From Holosporales bacterium (GTDB lineage Bacteria > Pseudomonadota > Alphaproteobacteria > Caedimonadales > UBA9215): DNA of 18,666 bases. The notes under the pieces are model-generated. The model did no database searches and had not been told where the DNA came from. It was given only the letters and a program-made list of their open reading frames with translations. Each line of letters starts with the position of its first letter. Position 1 is the first letter of the stretch. Positions 1 through 7,256 of this stretch are shown here, piece by piece. Location of the stretch: NCBI GenBank assembly GCA_003503995.1, contig DOCA01000188.1:1-18666 (forward strand). Direction: 5' to 3'. The position numbers were made by a program, and so were the translations under genes.

Positions 1-2732
1 CCAATAAGAGTCACCAACCCAATTTGTGTAAAGATATCAAGGGTGCGATCCAGTGCATAAATAGAGATAAGGGCTCCTAAGACGGCCAATGGCACGGTGA
101 ACATAATAATAAAGGGATCAGAAAAGCTTTCAAATTGGATCGCTAAAATGGCATATACAAAGATAAGGGCAATGAGAATCAACATCAGCATCATGGATGA
201 AGATTCTTCCAGTTTCTTTGCAACACCAGTGAATTCATGCTGTATGTCCTCGGGGACAACGTCTTTAATTTTTTTGTTTAAGACCTCAACGGCATGGGTA
301 TAGGTTATGCCTGGTGCAAGGGAGACATTGAATTGGGCAGCTCGGAATTGGTTATAGTGGGAAAGCTCTTTGGGGGTCACCGTTTTTTCCAAAGTCATAA
401 AATAAGACAACGGAAAGCGAATGTTTTCTTCATTAAAGGCGTAAATTTCTTCTAAATGGTAGGGGCGTTGCGCTGGTTTGAGGGCAATGGGATAAAGAAT
501 GCCTTCCTTTGAGAATTCAATATAGAGGTTTTGATCCATCATGATGGCCAGCACGTTTGAGGCGTGTACTGGAGTTAAGGTTGTTGTTGCTAGTTTCTCG
601 CGGTCGACAATGACCTTGAAACCAGAGGCATTAAAGCGTAAATCATGATGACAATCCACAAAGGTGCTTTTGTCGGCTTCACAAGCGTTTCGGAGGTTAT
701 CCATGATTTTGCTCAAAGCCTCATAGGAACCAATGGTTAAAAATTGCACCGTGATGGCGCCATCTTTTGTATTGGTTGCTTCAACGCCAGGAATACCTGT
801 GTCCCAGCTCCAAGGATAAGCCTGGATGGTTGGTACTTTTTTAACACGTTGCCGTAAATCATTTACAACCTGTTCTGCACTGCGGCTTCGATCTTCCCAT
901 GATTTCAAAGGTACAACAACTTGACCACCCCACGTCCCTGCAATTGTTAGATAGGTGAGGGCTTCTTTGATGTCTTTGACTTCTTTTTCAACATATTTTA
1001 AATAACTGTCAAATTCTTCTAACGAGGCACTATCTAAGTAGGGCACGAAAACACCTACAACACCTCGGTCTTCTTTGGGAGTAACGGCTTGGGGAATGGT
1101 TTGAAAAAGCCCAATGCAAATAATTAGAATACCTATACATGTTACGGCCATTACCTTGGGCCACTTTAAAACGACATCGAGGGACTTTCTGTAAGTGCGT
1201 GTCATCCAGTCAAGAGCGCGATCAAAAAAACGAAGGGCTTTAAAGGAAGATAGGGCTTGGGGTGTCGATTTGCTTTCTTTTTTTAAAAGACGTGCGCAAA
1301 GCAAGGGCGTAAAGGTGAGAGCCACAACACCAGACACAATCACGGCCCCTGCCAAAGTCATGGCAAATTCGAAAAAGATTTGCCCAATGGCGTCTTGAAT
1401 AAAGGCAATGGGTATGTAAACACTGGCCAAAGTTAGAGTCATGGCAACAATGGCAAATCCTATTTCCTTGGATCCTTCCTTTGCGGCTTTTAGAGGGGAT
1501 TTTCCTTCTTCGATATGACGGTGAATATTTTCAAGGACAACAATAGCATCATCCACCACAAGTCCTACGGCTAAGACCATGGCAAGAAGAGTAATGGTAT
1601 TGATAGAGAGTCCAAAAGCAGCCATAAGGGATAAAACACCCACAAGGGATAAAGGAATCGCAACGAGGGGAATGAGTGTAGCTCTAAAATTTCTCAAAAA
1701 CAAAAAGACAATGAGAATAACGAGAAAGATGGCTTCTACAATAGAGTGTTGAACCGATGAAATGGAGCCTCGAATAAATTTTGTTTTATCAAAATTAATA
1801 ATAACATCTACATCAGAAGGCATAACGCTTTGGAACTGATCCATGCGGTTGTGAATTTCATTAGAGATATCTAAGGGATTCCCATCGCTGGATTTGATAA
1901 TCCCCACAAAGGCAACATTTTTTCCACCAGAGCGTACAATTTGTGACATAACCCCGCGGCCTAAAGAGATAGTTGCAATATCCTCCAAAAGCACAACACT
2001 ATTTTTTGTGTGAGAAATAGGAATGGCCTTAAGATCTTTAGGAGAAAGAACGCGCATATCAAGGGTAATAGGAATAGCCTCTTGGAAACGACCTCCAGGA
2101 AGGGAGACATTATGACGTTTCAAGGCGTCTAAAACAGCATTGGCATCAACGCTATGGGTGAGCATTTTCTCCCGATCAAGAGCAACGGTCATGGTATATT
2201 GGTCGCCCATGACGTCGAGCATTGAAACACCCTTAATGGATTTCAGGGAATTCTTTAAATATAAGTTGATAAGGTGGGTAAGCTCAACAATAGAGCGTGA
2301 ATCGCTTTCAACGGAAATGTAAAAGAAGGGCTCTGAGTCTCCTGACTGCTGGCGAATAATAGGGTCCTTGGCATCGTCTGGAAGAGAGGTCATAGATAGA
2401 CGATCTCTTATATTGGATTGGGCCTTATTAATATCTGTGCCGGCTTTGAAGGATAGCTCAACATAGGCTTGTCCATATTTTGAAGAGGAAGAAATAGTCT
2501 CCATGCCTTCAACACCTGATAGGGCCTCTTCAAGCTTTGTCGCAATTTCTGTTTCCACGACCTCGGCACTGGCATTGGGATAGTAAACTTGCACATTTAA
2601 AATGGGCAAAGAGACATTGGGGTACTCTCGTACACCCAAATTGAGGTACGCTAAAAACCCAATGATTAGAATCATGGCGTTTAAGACCGTCGCAAAAACA
2701 GGTCTTTCAAGGAAAAAAACAGGAAGGCGCAT
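1..2732 (-). CDS. RND-family efflux permease (HAE1/AcrB-like), C-terminus cut by window edge
   Basis: Inner-membrane proton-driven drug/metabolite pump that works with the adaptor encoded just upstream and a TolC-type outer-membrane channel not seen here. Reading from the ATG at 2732, the frame stays open to the left edge, giving about 910 residues of the roughly 1,030 usual for the family. The C-terminal transmembrane bundle is therefore incomplete. The start MRLPVFFLERPVFATVLN is the standard RND N-terminus with TM1. The TM4 motif VGLVVDDAIVVLENIHRH carries the paired proton-relay aspartates at about D394 and D395. A second TM block near the edge (MMLMLILIALIFVYAILAIQ) matches the second half of the pump. 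The ribosome-binding sequence GAGGAGG sits inside the last codons of the adaptor gene, 5 bp separate the two genes, and translation is probably coupled. Family assignment is secure; substrate cannot be told. Confidence 0.95.
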   Translation of the reverse strand, partial: MRLPVFFLERPVFATVLNAMILIIGFLAYLNLGVREYPNVSLPILNVQVYYPNASAEVVETEIATKLEEALSGVEGMETISSSSKYGQAYVELSFKAGTDINKAQSNIRDRLSMTSLPDDAKDPIIRQQSGDSEPFFYISVESDSRSIVELTHLINLYLKNSLKSIKGVSMLDVMGDQYTMTVALDREKMLTHSVDANAVLDALKRHNVSLPGGRFQEAIPITLDMRVLSPKDLKAIPISHTKNSVVLLEDIATISLGRGVMSQIVRSGGKNVAFVGIIKSSDGNPLDISNEIHNRMDQFQSVMPSDVDVIINFDKTKFIRGSISSVQHSIVEAIFLVILIVFLFLRNFRATLIPLVAIPLSLVGVLSLMAAFGLSINTITLLAMVLAVGLVVDDAIVVLENIHRHIEEGKSPLKAAKEGSKEIGFAIVAMTLTLASVYIPIAFIQDAIGQIFFEFAMTLAGAVIVSGVVALTFTPLLCARLLKKESKSTPQALSSFKALRFFDRALDWMTRTYRKSLDVVLKWPKVMAVTCIGILIICIGLFQTIPQAVTPKEDRGVVGVFVPYLDSASLEEFDSYLKYVEKEVKDIKEALTYLTIAGTWGGQVVVPLKSWEDRSRSAEQVVNDLRQRVKKVPTIQAYPWSWDTGIPGVEATNTKDGAITVQFLTIGSYEALSKIMDNLRNACEADKSTFVDCHHDLRFNASGFKVIVDREKLATTTLTPVHASNVLAIMMDQNLYIEFSKEGILYPIALKPAQRPYHLEEIYAFNEENIRFPLSYFMTLEKTVTPKELSHYNQFRAAQFNVSLAPGITYTHAVEVLNKKIKDVVPEDIQHEFTGVAKKLEESSSMMLMLILIALIFVYAILAIQFESFSDPFIIMFTVPLAVLGALISIYALDRTLDIFTQIGLVTLI

Positions 2733-2737
2733 GTGTC

Positions 2738-3874
2738 TTAGGCCTCCTCGCCCTTTGTTTCTGGTGTGATTGTGGTTTTAGATGACTCTTCAGAAGGTCC
2801 CGTGGGTTTTTCAGCGGTATCTGCTTCGGTGTTTAGCGCTTGGACAGCTTTTGTGGGCCAAATCCCTCCTTGCCCCTTTAAAATGATCTGGTCCCCGACT
2901 GAAACACCTTTAAGAACTTCGAGGCGGTTATCTGTTTCAAGGCCAAGTTCAACAAAAGCTAAAGTGGCTTTTCCATCGATAATCTTGTAAAGAGTTGGCT
3001 TGCCGTCTTTCAAAACAACGGCAGATCGTGGAATGCTTAAGGTGTTTTCCCTTTGAGCAACCACAACTTTAATACTCACGCGCCCTCCTAAAGGAAAAGC
3101 ATGACTTGAAGGTAGGGAAGCTCGAGCAAGCCCCATATGGGTTTCCGAATCTAAGAGAGCCTGAACACCTGTGATTTTACCTTCTAAAGCTTGCCCCTCA
3201 TTTTCAAGGGTGAAAAGATCTCCAACTTTTAGGCTTGTGATAAGAGAGTCTGGCACATCGATATCAAGGATATATTCCGACGTATCATAAAAGGCAACAA
3301 TAGGGTCGTTTGGAGAAATGAATTGTCCTTCTCGTGCTTTGAAAATACCAATTTGTCCATCATAGGGAGCTTTGAACTGAGTGCGCGCCAAGGCTTTCTT
3401 TGCTTCTTCAAAGGCAATTTCAGCAGAGAGCCATGTTTCTTGAGCTTGATCTAAGGAACGTTGGCTTTTGTTTTTTCCGGCAGCGAGCTTTTTTTGCCGA
3501 AGGTAATGATCTTTCTCAAGGCTTGCTTTTTCTTGAGCGTATTCGACGGCACGGCGCCATTTTCCATTGCGCATTTCTGCCAATAGGGTGCCTTCTTTAA
3601 CAAAACTATTAGGCTCGACTAAAAGAGGCCCCATGGCGCCTTTTTCTTGGGCTTGGAAAAGAGTTATGCGTTTAGGGTTCACAATGGCAGAAAGGCGCAC
3701 AATTTTACGAAGGGGCTTTTCTTGGATTGTTTCAATTTCAACCAGCATAGGAGATTCGGGCGCACGAGCGGGTGCTGGCCAGAATAAATAGACACACCCT
3801 GCAATGACTAGGAGGGCGATAATGGGTACAATGATACGGCGCTTTAAAAGCAACTGCTTAAAAATCGTTTGCAT
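2738..3874 (-). CDS. RND efflux periplasmic adaptor (membrane fusion protein, HlyD/AcrA type)
   Basis: Periplasmic adaptor that bridges the RND pump and the outer-membrane channel. The protein has 378 residues, normal for the family. Residues 12-32 form a hydrophobic anchor containing IAGC, with Cys27 as a possible lipidation site; an uncleaved membrane anchor is the alternative. Then come a lipoyl half-motif, a charged helical hairpin (about residues 105-165, rich in E, K and Q), the second lipoyl half (FKAPYDGQIGIFKAREGQFI), beta-barrel and membrane-proximal domains, and an acidic, Pro/Thr/Ser-rich tail (about 348-378). The tail is unusual in length and probably disordered. The gene follows rpe by about 79 bp and ends 5 bp before the permease. 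A weak purine stretch (AAGAGA) precedes the ATG, overlapping an inverted repeat that could regulate it. Confidence 0.93.
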   Translation of the reverse strand: MQTIFKQLLLKRRIIVPIIALLVIAGCVYLFWPAPARAPESPMLVEIETIQEKPLRKIVRLSAIVNPKRITLFQAQEKGAMGPLLVEPNSFVKEGTLLAEMRNGKWRRAVEYAQEKASLEKDHYLRQKKLAAGKNKSQRSLDQAQETWLSAEIAFEEAKKALARTQFKAPYDGQIGIFKAREGQFISPNDPIVAFYDTSEYILDIDVPDSLITSLKVGDLFTLENEGQALEGKITGVQALLDSETHMGLARASLPSSHAFPLGGRVSIKVVVAQRENTLSIPRSAVVLKDGKPTLYKIIDGKATLAFVELGLETDNRLEVLKGVSVGDQIILKGQGGIWPTKAVQALNTEADTAEKPTGPSEESSKTTITPETKGEEA

Positions 3875-3877
3875 GGA

Positions 3878-3903
3878 AAGTCTCTTAAATTACTGTGAGA
3901 CTT
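3878..3903. repeat. Interrupted palindrome before the efflux operon start
   Basis: AAGTCTC at 3878-3884 and GAGACTT at 3897-3903 are perfect 7-bp inverted arms separated by 12 bp. The element lies 3 bp upstream of the adaptor start codon and covers its ribosome-binding region. Its size and position would suit the operator of a dimeric TetR- or MarR-type repressor, or an RNA hairpin that hides the start. No regulator gene is encoded next to it. Chance is possible in AT-rich DNA. Confidence 0.35.
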
Positions 3904-3953
3904 CATTAAAATGTATTTTTTAACGAAGGTCAATGGAATAAAAGAGAAATTTA

Positions 3954-4607
3954 CTATTTAGAAAGGCTTCTCAAGGCGTCAATGTTTGATTTATAGTCGC
4001 TGGTTTTAAAAATAGAAGTACCGGCAACAAGGATGGTAGCACCTGCCTCAATACAGGCAGGTGCTGTCTCGGGAGTCACACCTCCATCAACTTCGATCTC
4101 AATGGGGCGATTGCCAATGATTTTTTTAACATCTCTAATTTTTGGAAGTTGGGCTTGGATAAATTCTTGTCCACCAAAACCAGGGTTAACAGACATCACT
4201 AGAACTTGGTCTATGTCTTCGATAACATATTTTAGAAAGTCATTGTTTGTGGTGGGATTTAAGACTACGCCTGCTTTAACGCCTTGGTCTTTGATGAGTT
4301 GGATGGTGCGGTGAAGATGGGTCCCTGCTTCAGGGTGTACAAGGATAATGTCTGCTCCGGCTTTTGCAAAATCAGCAATATAAGGATCACAGGGCTCAAT
4401 CATCAGGTGAGCTTCAAAAGGGAGTTTTGTTCGGGTACGTAAGTCACGAATAAGGGCTGGGCCAAAAGTGATGTTGGGGACAAAATGACCGTCCATAATA
4501 TCAAGGTGAATGCGGTCTGCGCCAGCTGCTTCAAGCTTTTCAACTTCATCGCCAAGGTTTGAAAAATTAGCTGACAAAATAGAAGGTGAAATTTGAATGT
4601 GTGTCAT
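3954..4607 (-). CDS. rpe: Ribulose-phosphate 3-epimerase
   Basis: Interconverts D-ribulose 5-phosphate and D-xylulose 5-phosphate in the non-oxidative pentose phosphate pathway; cytosolic TIM barrel. From the ATG at 4607 the protein has 217 residues, the family norm, and starts with the typical MTHIQISPSILSANF. The metal and catalytic residues are all visible: H34 and D36 in HLDIMDGHFVPN, H67 in EAHLMI, and D174 in EVDGGV. The phosphate-binding loops are NPGFGGQ (141-147) and VAGTSIF (194-200). The frame extends upstream to a TTG at 4655, but that would add 16 residues foreign to the family, so the ATG is preferred. The gene lies between the lipoprotein and efflux genes on the same strand. 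It has no functional link to efflux beyond possible co-transcription. Confidence 0.97.
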   Translation of the reverse strand: MTHIQISPSILSANFSNLGDEVEKLEAAGADRIHLDIMDGHFVPNITFGPALIRDLRTRTKLPFEAHLMIEPCDPYIADFAKAGADIILVHPEAGTHLHRTIQLIKDQGVKAGVVLNPTTNNDFLKYVIEDIDQVLVMSVNPGFGGQEFIQAQLPKIRDVKKIIGNRPIEIEVDGGVTPETAPACIEAGATILVAGTSIFKTSDYKSNIDALRSLSK

Positions 4608-4661
4608 TGTTTTATCCGTTACTTCATAGGTTAAGACTGGTCTTGCTTCAAACAAATCTTT

Positions 4662-5858
4662 TTAGAAAGATTTATCCGTTGTTTGCAAAACCCGCAGTCC
4701 TTGTTGTGTTACTTCGAGGATGGCAAGCTTGCGTTCGCTCACTCCATTTTGTTGTAGACGAAAAACACCATCAACGCCATCAAAACCTCTGCTTTGTGTA
4801 AGAGCTGCAACATTAAAGGCTTGCTCGCCATGGTGTCGACGTAAAACAGCCAGCATGGAAATCGCATCATAGGAGAGGGTGGCAAGGCGATTGGGCTCTT
4901 CACTATAAGCTTGTTTGTATTTTCCATTGAAGGAGAAGCGTTCTTGGGGATCAGGGGCTGCAATCCAAGCGCCAGAAAGGGTATGATTTGCAAAGATTTT
5001 TGGATCATCCCATTGCCCTGTGCCCAGTAGTTGAATACCTTCCAAGGGGATTTCTTGGTATAAAGCAGCGGAAATAACACGGGCAAGGGACCGTCCGCCT
5101 TCAGGAATAAAGAGCGTATCGACTTTCAGAGTTTTCAAAGGATTTAACTCGTGGGAAAGGTTATTTGAGTTCACATCATAGGTAATAAACTCTACATCAA
5201 ATTGATATTGCTTTTTAAGGTGCTGTACTTCACGTTCAACTAAGGCGCCATATCCATTTCGGGGAATTAGCACACCAAAGGCTTTTTTCCCGCGGCTCGC
5301 AGCATAGGATACAACTTGACGTATTTGCTCTTCCGGAGAGAATCCAAGAACAAAGACACCGCCATTTGCGATGTCTTTATTGTTAGAAAAAGACACAACA
5401 TTAATATGGGCGCGGCGAGAAATCTGTGAGACTGCTTGGACATTGTTGGAAAAAACAGGACCAATGATAATACCAGCACCTTCTTGGATAGCTTTTTGAG
5501 CAGCTTGAGCGGCACCCGTTTCAGAACTTTTGGTGTCATACATAGCGATATTAATAGCGTCATTTGCATGGTCGAAAAGGCTCATCTCTGCTGCTTTTTC
5601 CAAGGAATGCCCAAGGGCTTCATGTTGACCAGATAACGGAATTAACAGAGCGACTTTGTCAGATTTTTTGATTTGATCTTGTGGTTTAGCGCCAGCGCCT
5701 TTATCGGTCATGGATTTTAGAACGGTGGGACTTTTTTGAGAACAGGCATTAAGGAATAAAAGACTTAACACTATTAATGAACCGAGACACCCTCGCGTTA
5801 TACCTCTTGTTATGCAAGGTAAGCTCGCGTATTTTGGTAGAGAAAAAAAGTGAGTCAT
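4662..5858 (-). CDS. LpoA/LppC-like outer-membrane lipoprotein (penicillin-binding protein activator family)
   Basis: Predicted lipoprotein with a periplasmic-binding-protein fold. In gammaproteobacteria LpoA activates PBP1A during peptidoglycan synthesis; here the same role is inference. The ATG at 5858 follows AAGGAT at good spacing and gives 398 residues. The N-terminus is a long signal sequence with the hydrophobic stretch SLIVLSLLFLNAC, and Cys39 is the lipidation site (lipobox LNAC). The rest is a Peripla_BP_6-like domain: VALLIPLSGQHEALG, IIIGPVFSNNV, a middle hinge, and LSYDAISMLAVL near the end. It lacks the extra N-terminal TPR domain of E. coli LpoA, as is usual in alphaproteobacteria. 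The divergent rsmI partner is also found in E. coli (yraL/yraM). An upstream TTG at 5915 was not used because a good promoter lies between it and the ATG. Confidence 0.88.
   Translation of the reverse strand: MTHFFSLPKYASLPCITRGITRGCLGSLIVLSLLFLNACSQKSPTVLKSMTDKGAGAKPQDQIKKSDKVALLIPLSGQHEALGHSLEKAAEMSLFDHANDAINIAMYDTKSSETGAAQAAQKAIQEGAGIIIGPVFSNNVQAVSQISRRAHINVVSFSNNKDIANGGVFVLGFSPEEQIRQVVSYAASRGKKAFGVLIPRNGYGALVEREVQHLKKQYQFDVEFITYDVNSNNLSHELNPLKTLKVDTLFIPEGGRSLARVISAALYQEIPLEGIQLLGTGQWDDPKIFANHTLSGAWIAAPDPQERFSFNGKYKQAYSEEPNRLATLSYDAISMLAVLRRHHGEQAFNVAALTQSRGFDGVDGVFRLQQNGVSERKLAILEVTQQGLRVLQTTDKSF
5807..5835 (+). promoter_or_regulatory. Candidate sigma-70 promoter for rsmI
   Basis: TTGTTA (5807-5812), a 17-bp spacer, then TATTTT (5830-5835), about 28 bp before the rsmI ATG. 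The site lies entirely within the signal-sequence codons of the divergent lipoprotein gene, as it must, since only 4 bp separate the two start codons. It was found by matching to the consensus by eye. Confidence 0.4.
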
Positions 5859-5862
5859 CGGT

Positions 5863-6735
5863 ATGCCATCCTTCGATAAAGAGTCTATAGAGAATTTTAT
5901 AGATAGTGGGTCCAAATGTAAATATCCTCTGGGACTTTACTTGGTCGCAACCCCCATTGGAAACCTTGAAGATATCACGTTGCGGGCCCTTTCAACCTTG
6001 GCAAAAGCTGATTTTATTGCGTGCGAGGATACCCGCGTTACAAAAAAACTTTTGTCCCATTATGGAATTCATAAGCCTCTTTTGATTTATAATGATGCAA
6101 AAGGGGATCCAACGGGAGGGCAGATTATGACCCATTTGCGGGAGGGAAAGCGTATTGCTCTTGTCTCTGATGCGGGAATGCCCCTTATTTCCGACCCAGG
6201 GTATAAATTGGTTCAAGATGTTATTGCAGAAAACATCTATGTCACGTGTATTCCAGGCCCCTCTGCTGGGTTGGCGGCTCTTCTGTTGTCGGGCCTTCCC
6301 AGTGATCGTTTTTCTTTTCAGGGATTTTTTCCTCGCAAAGAAAAAGAAACGCAAAATTTACTGAGCAGCTTACAAGGTGAGCAAACAGTGATTTTCTATG
6401 AGTCTCCAAAGCGCCTTGAACAAACGTTGAAGCGTTTGGATAATTTCAAGTCTATTCAGAGCGTTGCCGTTGCGCGGGAACTGACGAAAAATTTTGAGCA
6501 AGTGATCAGGGGCACGCCTTCAGAAATTTTAGATCAATTAGAGAGTTTTCCTTTAAAAGGAGAGTTGGTTTTGATTCTACGAACAAAGGCCCAAGAGTTG
6601 ACACAGGATGATATTGATGCTCATTTAATAAGAGCCCTTGAGAACCAAGGGGTTAAGGGGGCAGTGCAAGACGTCATGGCCCTAACGGGGCTTTCAAAAA
6701 AACAACTTTATCAGCGAGCCTTAGACCTAAAATAA
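5863..6735 (+). CDS. rsmI: 16S rRNA (cytidine(1402)-2'-O)-methyltransferase RsmI
   Basis: Methylates the 2'-O of C1402 in the decoding centre of 16S rRNA using SAM. The protein has 290 residues with the tetrapyrrole-methylase fold. Family signatures run in order: YLVATPIGNLEDITLRAL (26-43), CEDTR (54-58), SDAGMPLISDPGYKL (102-116), IPGPSA (130-135), LSGLPSDRFSFQGFFPRK (142-159) and ESPKRL. Family members usually begin a few residues before YLVATPIGN. The first 23 residues here (MPSFDKESIENFID...) are an extension in the stretch that overlaps the opposing promoter, and no closer ATG exists. The ribosome-binding site is poor (AGTGAG). The gene is divergent from the LpoA-like gene, as in E. coli, and is followed after 26 bp by the split biotin-ligase-like gene. 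Confidence 0.96.
   Translation: MPSFDKESIENFIDSGSKCKYPLGLYLVATPIGNLEDITLRALSTLAKADFIACEDTRVTKKLLSHYGIHKPLLIYNDAKGDPTGGQIMTHLREGKRIALVSDAGMPLISDPGYKLVQDVIAENIYVTCIPGPSAGLAALLLSGLPSDRFSFQGFFPRKEKETQNLLSSLQGEQTVIFYESPKRLEQTLKRLDNFKSIQSVAVARELTKNFEQVIRGTPSEILDQLESFPLKGELVLILRTKAQELTQDDIDAHLIRALENQGVKGAVQDVMALTGLSKKQLYQRALDLK
5894..5922 (-). promoter_or_regulatory. Candidate sigma-70 promoter for the LpoA-like gene
   Basis: Read on the minus strand: TTTACA (5922-5917), a 17-bp spacer, then TAAAAT (5899-5894), each matching five of six consensus bases, about 35 bp before the lipoprotein ATG. It lies inside the first codons of rsmI, in the part of RsmI that is not conserved. Confidence 0.45.
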
Positions 6736-6761
6736 CGAAAAATAATAATAGAGGAATTCCT

Positions 6762-7256
6762 ATGAAACGATTTTTTCTTACTTTTTTGACTTTATGTTTG
6801 ATATCCACTCCTTCTTGGAGCTCTTTAGAAGAAGTAGAGCCTTTAGAAGAAAATTATAAAGAAACCACCGTTACCCTTAGTGACAAATCTCTTGTAACAC
6901 GTTTTCACTATAACGATGTTGAATCCACGCAAAAAACAGCAAAATCCCATTTAAACCCCGAGTGCTGGGGGGTTGTAACGGCTGACTCACAGAGTAAGGG
7001 CTATGGTCTGTGGGGCAGGTCTTGGAAATCGCCAATTGGTAATTCCTTCTCAACATTTTGTATACCCCTTGATAGGGAATGTGTGAGACATATAAGTTGG
7101 ATTCCTCCTCTTGCAGGCCTTGCTGTTGCTGATACTTTTGCAGCTTTGGGAGTTTCTGAGGATGAAATAGGAGTGCGTTGGATTAATAACGTCCTTGTTT
7201 CGGGAAAAAAATTGCTGGTATTATCGTTGAAACGGATTTTGAGGATAGCGTTATGA
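6762..7256 (+). CDS. Biotin-protein ligase homologue, N-terminal part: signal peptide plus degenerate catalytic domain (frame-split)
   Basis: First frame (164 residues) of a BirA-type ligase split in two. A strong ribosome-binding site (GAGGAA) precedes the ATG. Residues 1-20 (MKRFFLTFLTLCLISTPSWS) look like a Sec signal peptide, which cytosolic BirA enzymes lack. From about residue 46 the BPL catalytic domain is clear: DVEST (52-56), ADSQSKGYGLWGRSW (74-88), LAGLAVADTFAALG and VRWINNVLVSGKK (138-150). Against E. coli BirA, the GRGRRGR loop is GYGLWGR (80-86) and KWPND is RWINN (139-143). Arginines important for biotinyl-AMP and the motif's aspartate are therefore lost, while Gln77 and Lys150 (equivalent to Q112 and K183) remain. 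After K150 this frame turns to nonsense (LLVLSLKRILRIAL), while the conserved continuation lies in the -1 frame. Biotinylating activity is doubtful. Confidence 0.8.
   Translation: MKRFFLTFLTLCLISTPSWSSLEEVEPLEENYKETTVTLSDKSLVTRFHYNDVESTQKTAKSHLNPECWGVVTADSQSKGYGLWGRSWKSPIGNSFSTFCIPLDRECVRHISWIPPLAGLAVADTFAALGVSEDEIGVRWINNVLVSGKKLLVLSLKRILRIAL
7205..7211 (+). other. A AAA AAA slippery heptamer at the frame break of the biotin-ligase-like gene
   Basis: The upstream frame reads GGA AAA AAA TTG. A -1 slip on A AAA AAA gives GGA AAA AAA ATT GCT GGT, restoring the family motif GKKIAGIIVE exactly. The joined product would have 309 residues. The options are programmed -1 frameshifting, polymerase slippage on the A run, a one-base deletion (recent pseudogene), or a sequencing error in the homopolymer. 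I see no strong hairpin just downstream that would mark a classical stimulator. Confidence 0.7.

Noticed and set aside
2766..2990. Plus-strand open frame opposite the adaptor gene, and similar antisense frames elsewhere
   Set aside because: They mirror well-supported genes, have no family likeness and lack ribosome-binding sites; they are shadows.
4608..4655. Longer rpe frame from a TTG at 4655
   Set aside because: It would add 16 residues that do not belong to the family; the ATG at 4607 gives the normal 217-residue protein.
4611..4680. Direct repeat TTTATCCGTT at 4611-4620 and 4671-4680
   Set aside because: Ten bases in AT-rich DNA, one copy in the lipoprotein C-terminal codons and one in the rpe leader. 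No third copy was noticed; chance is likely.
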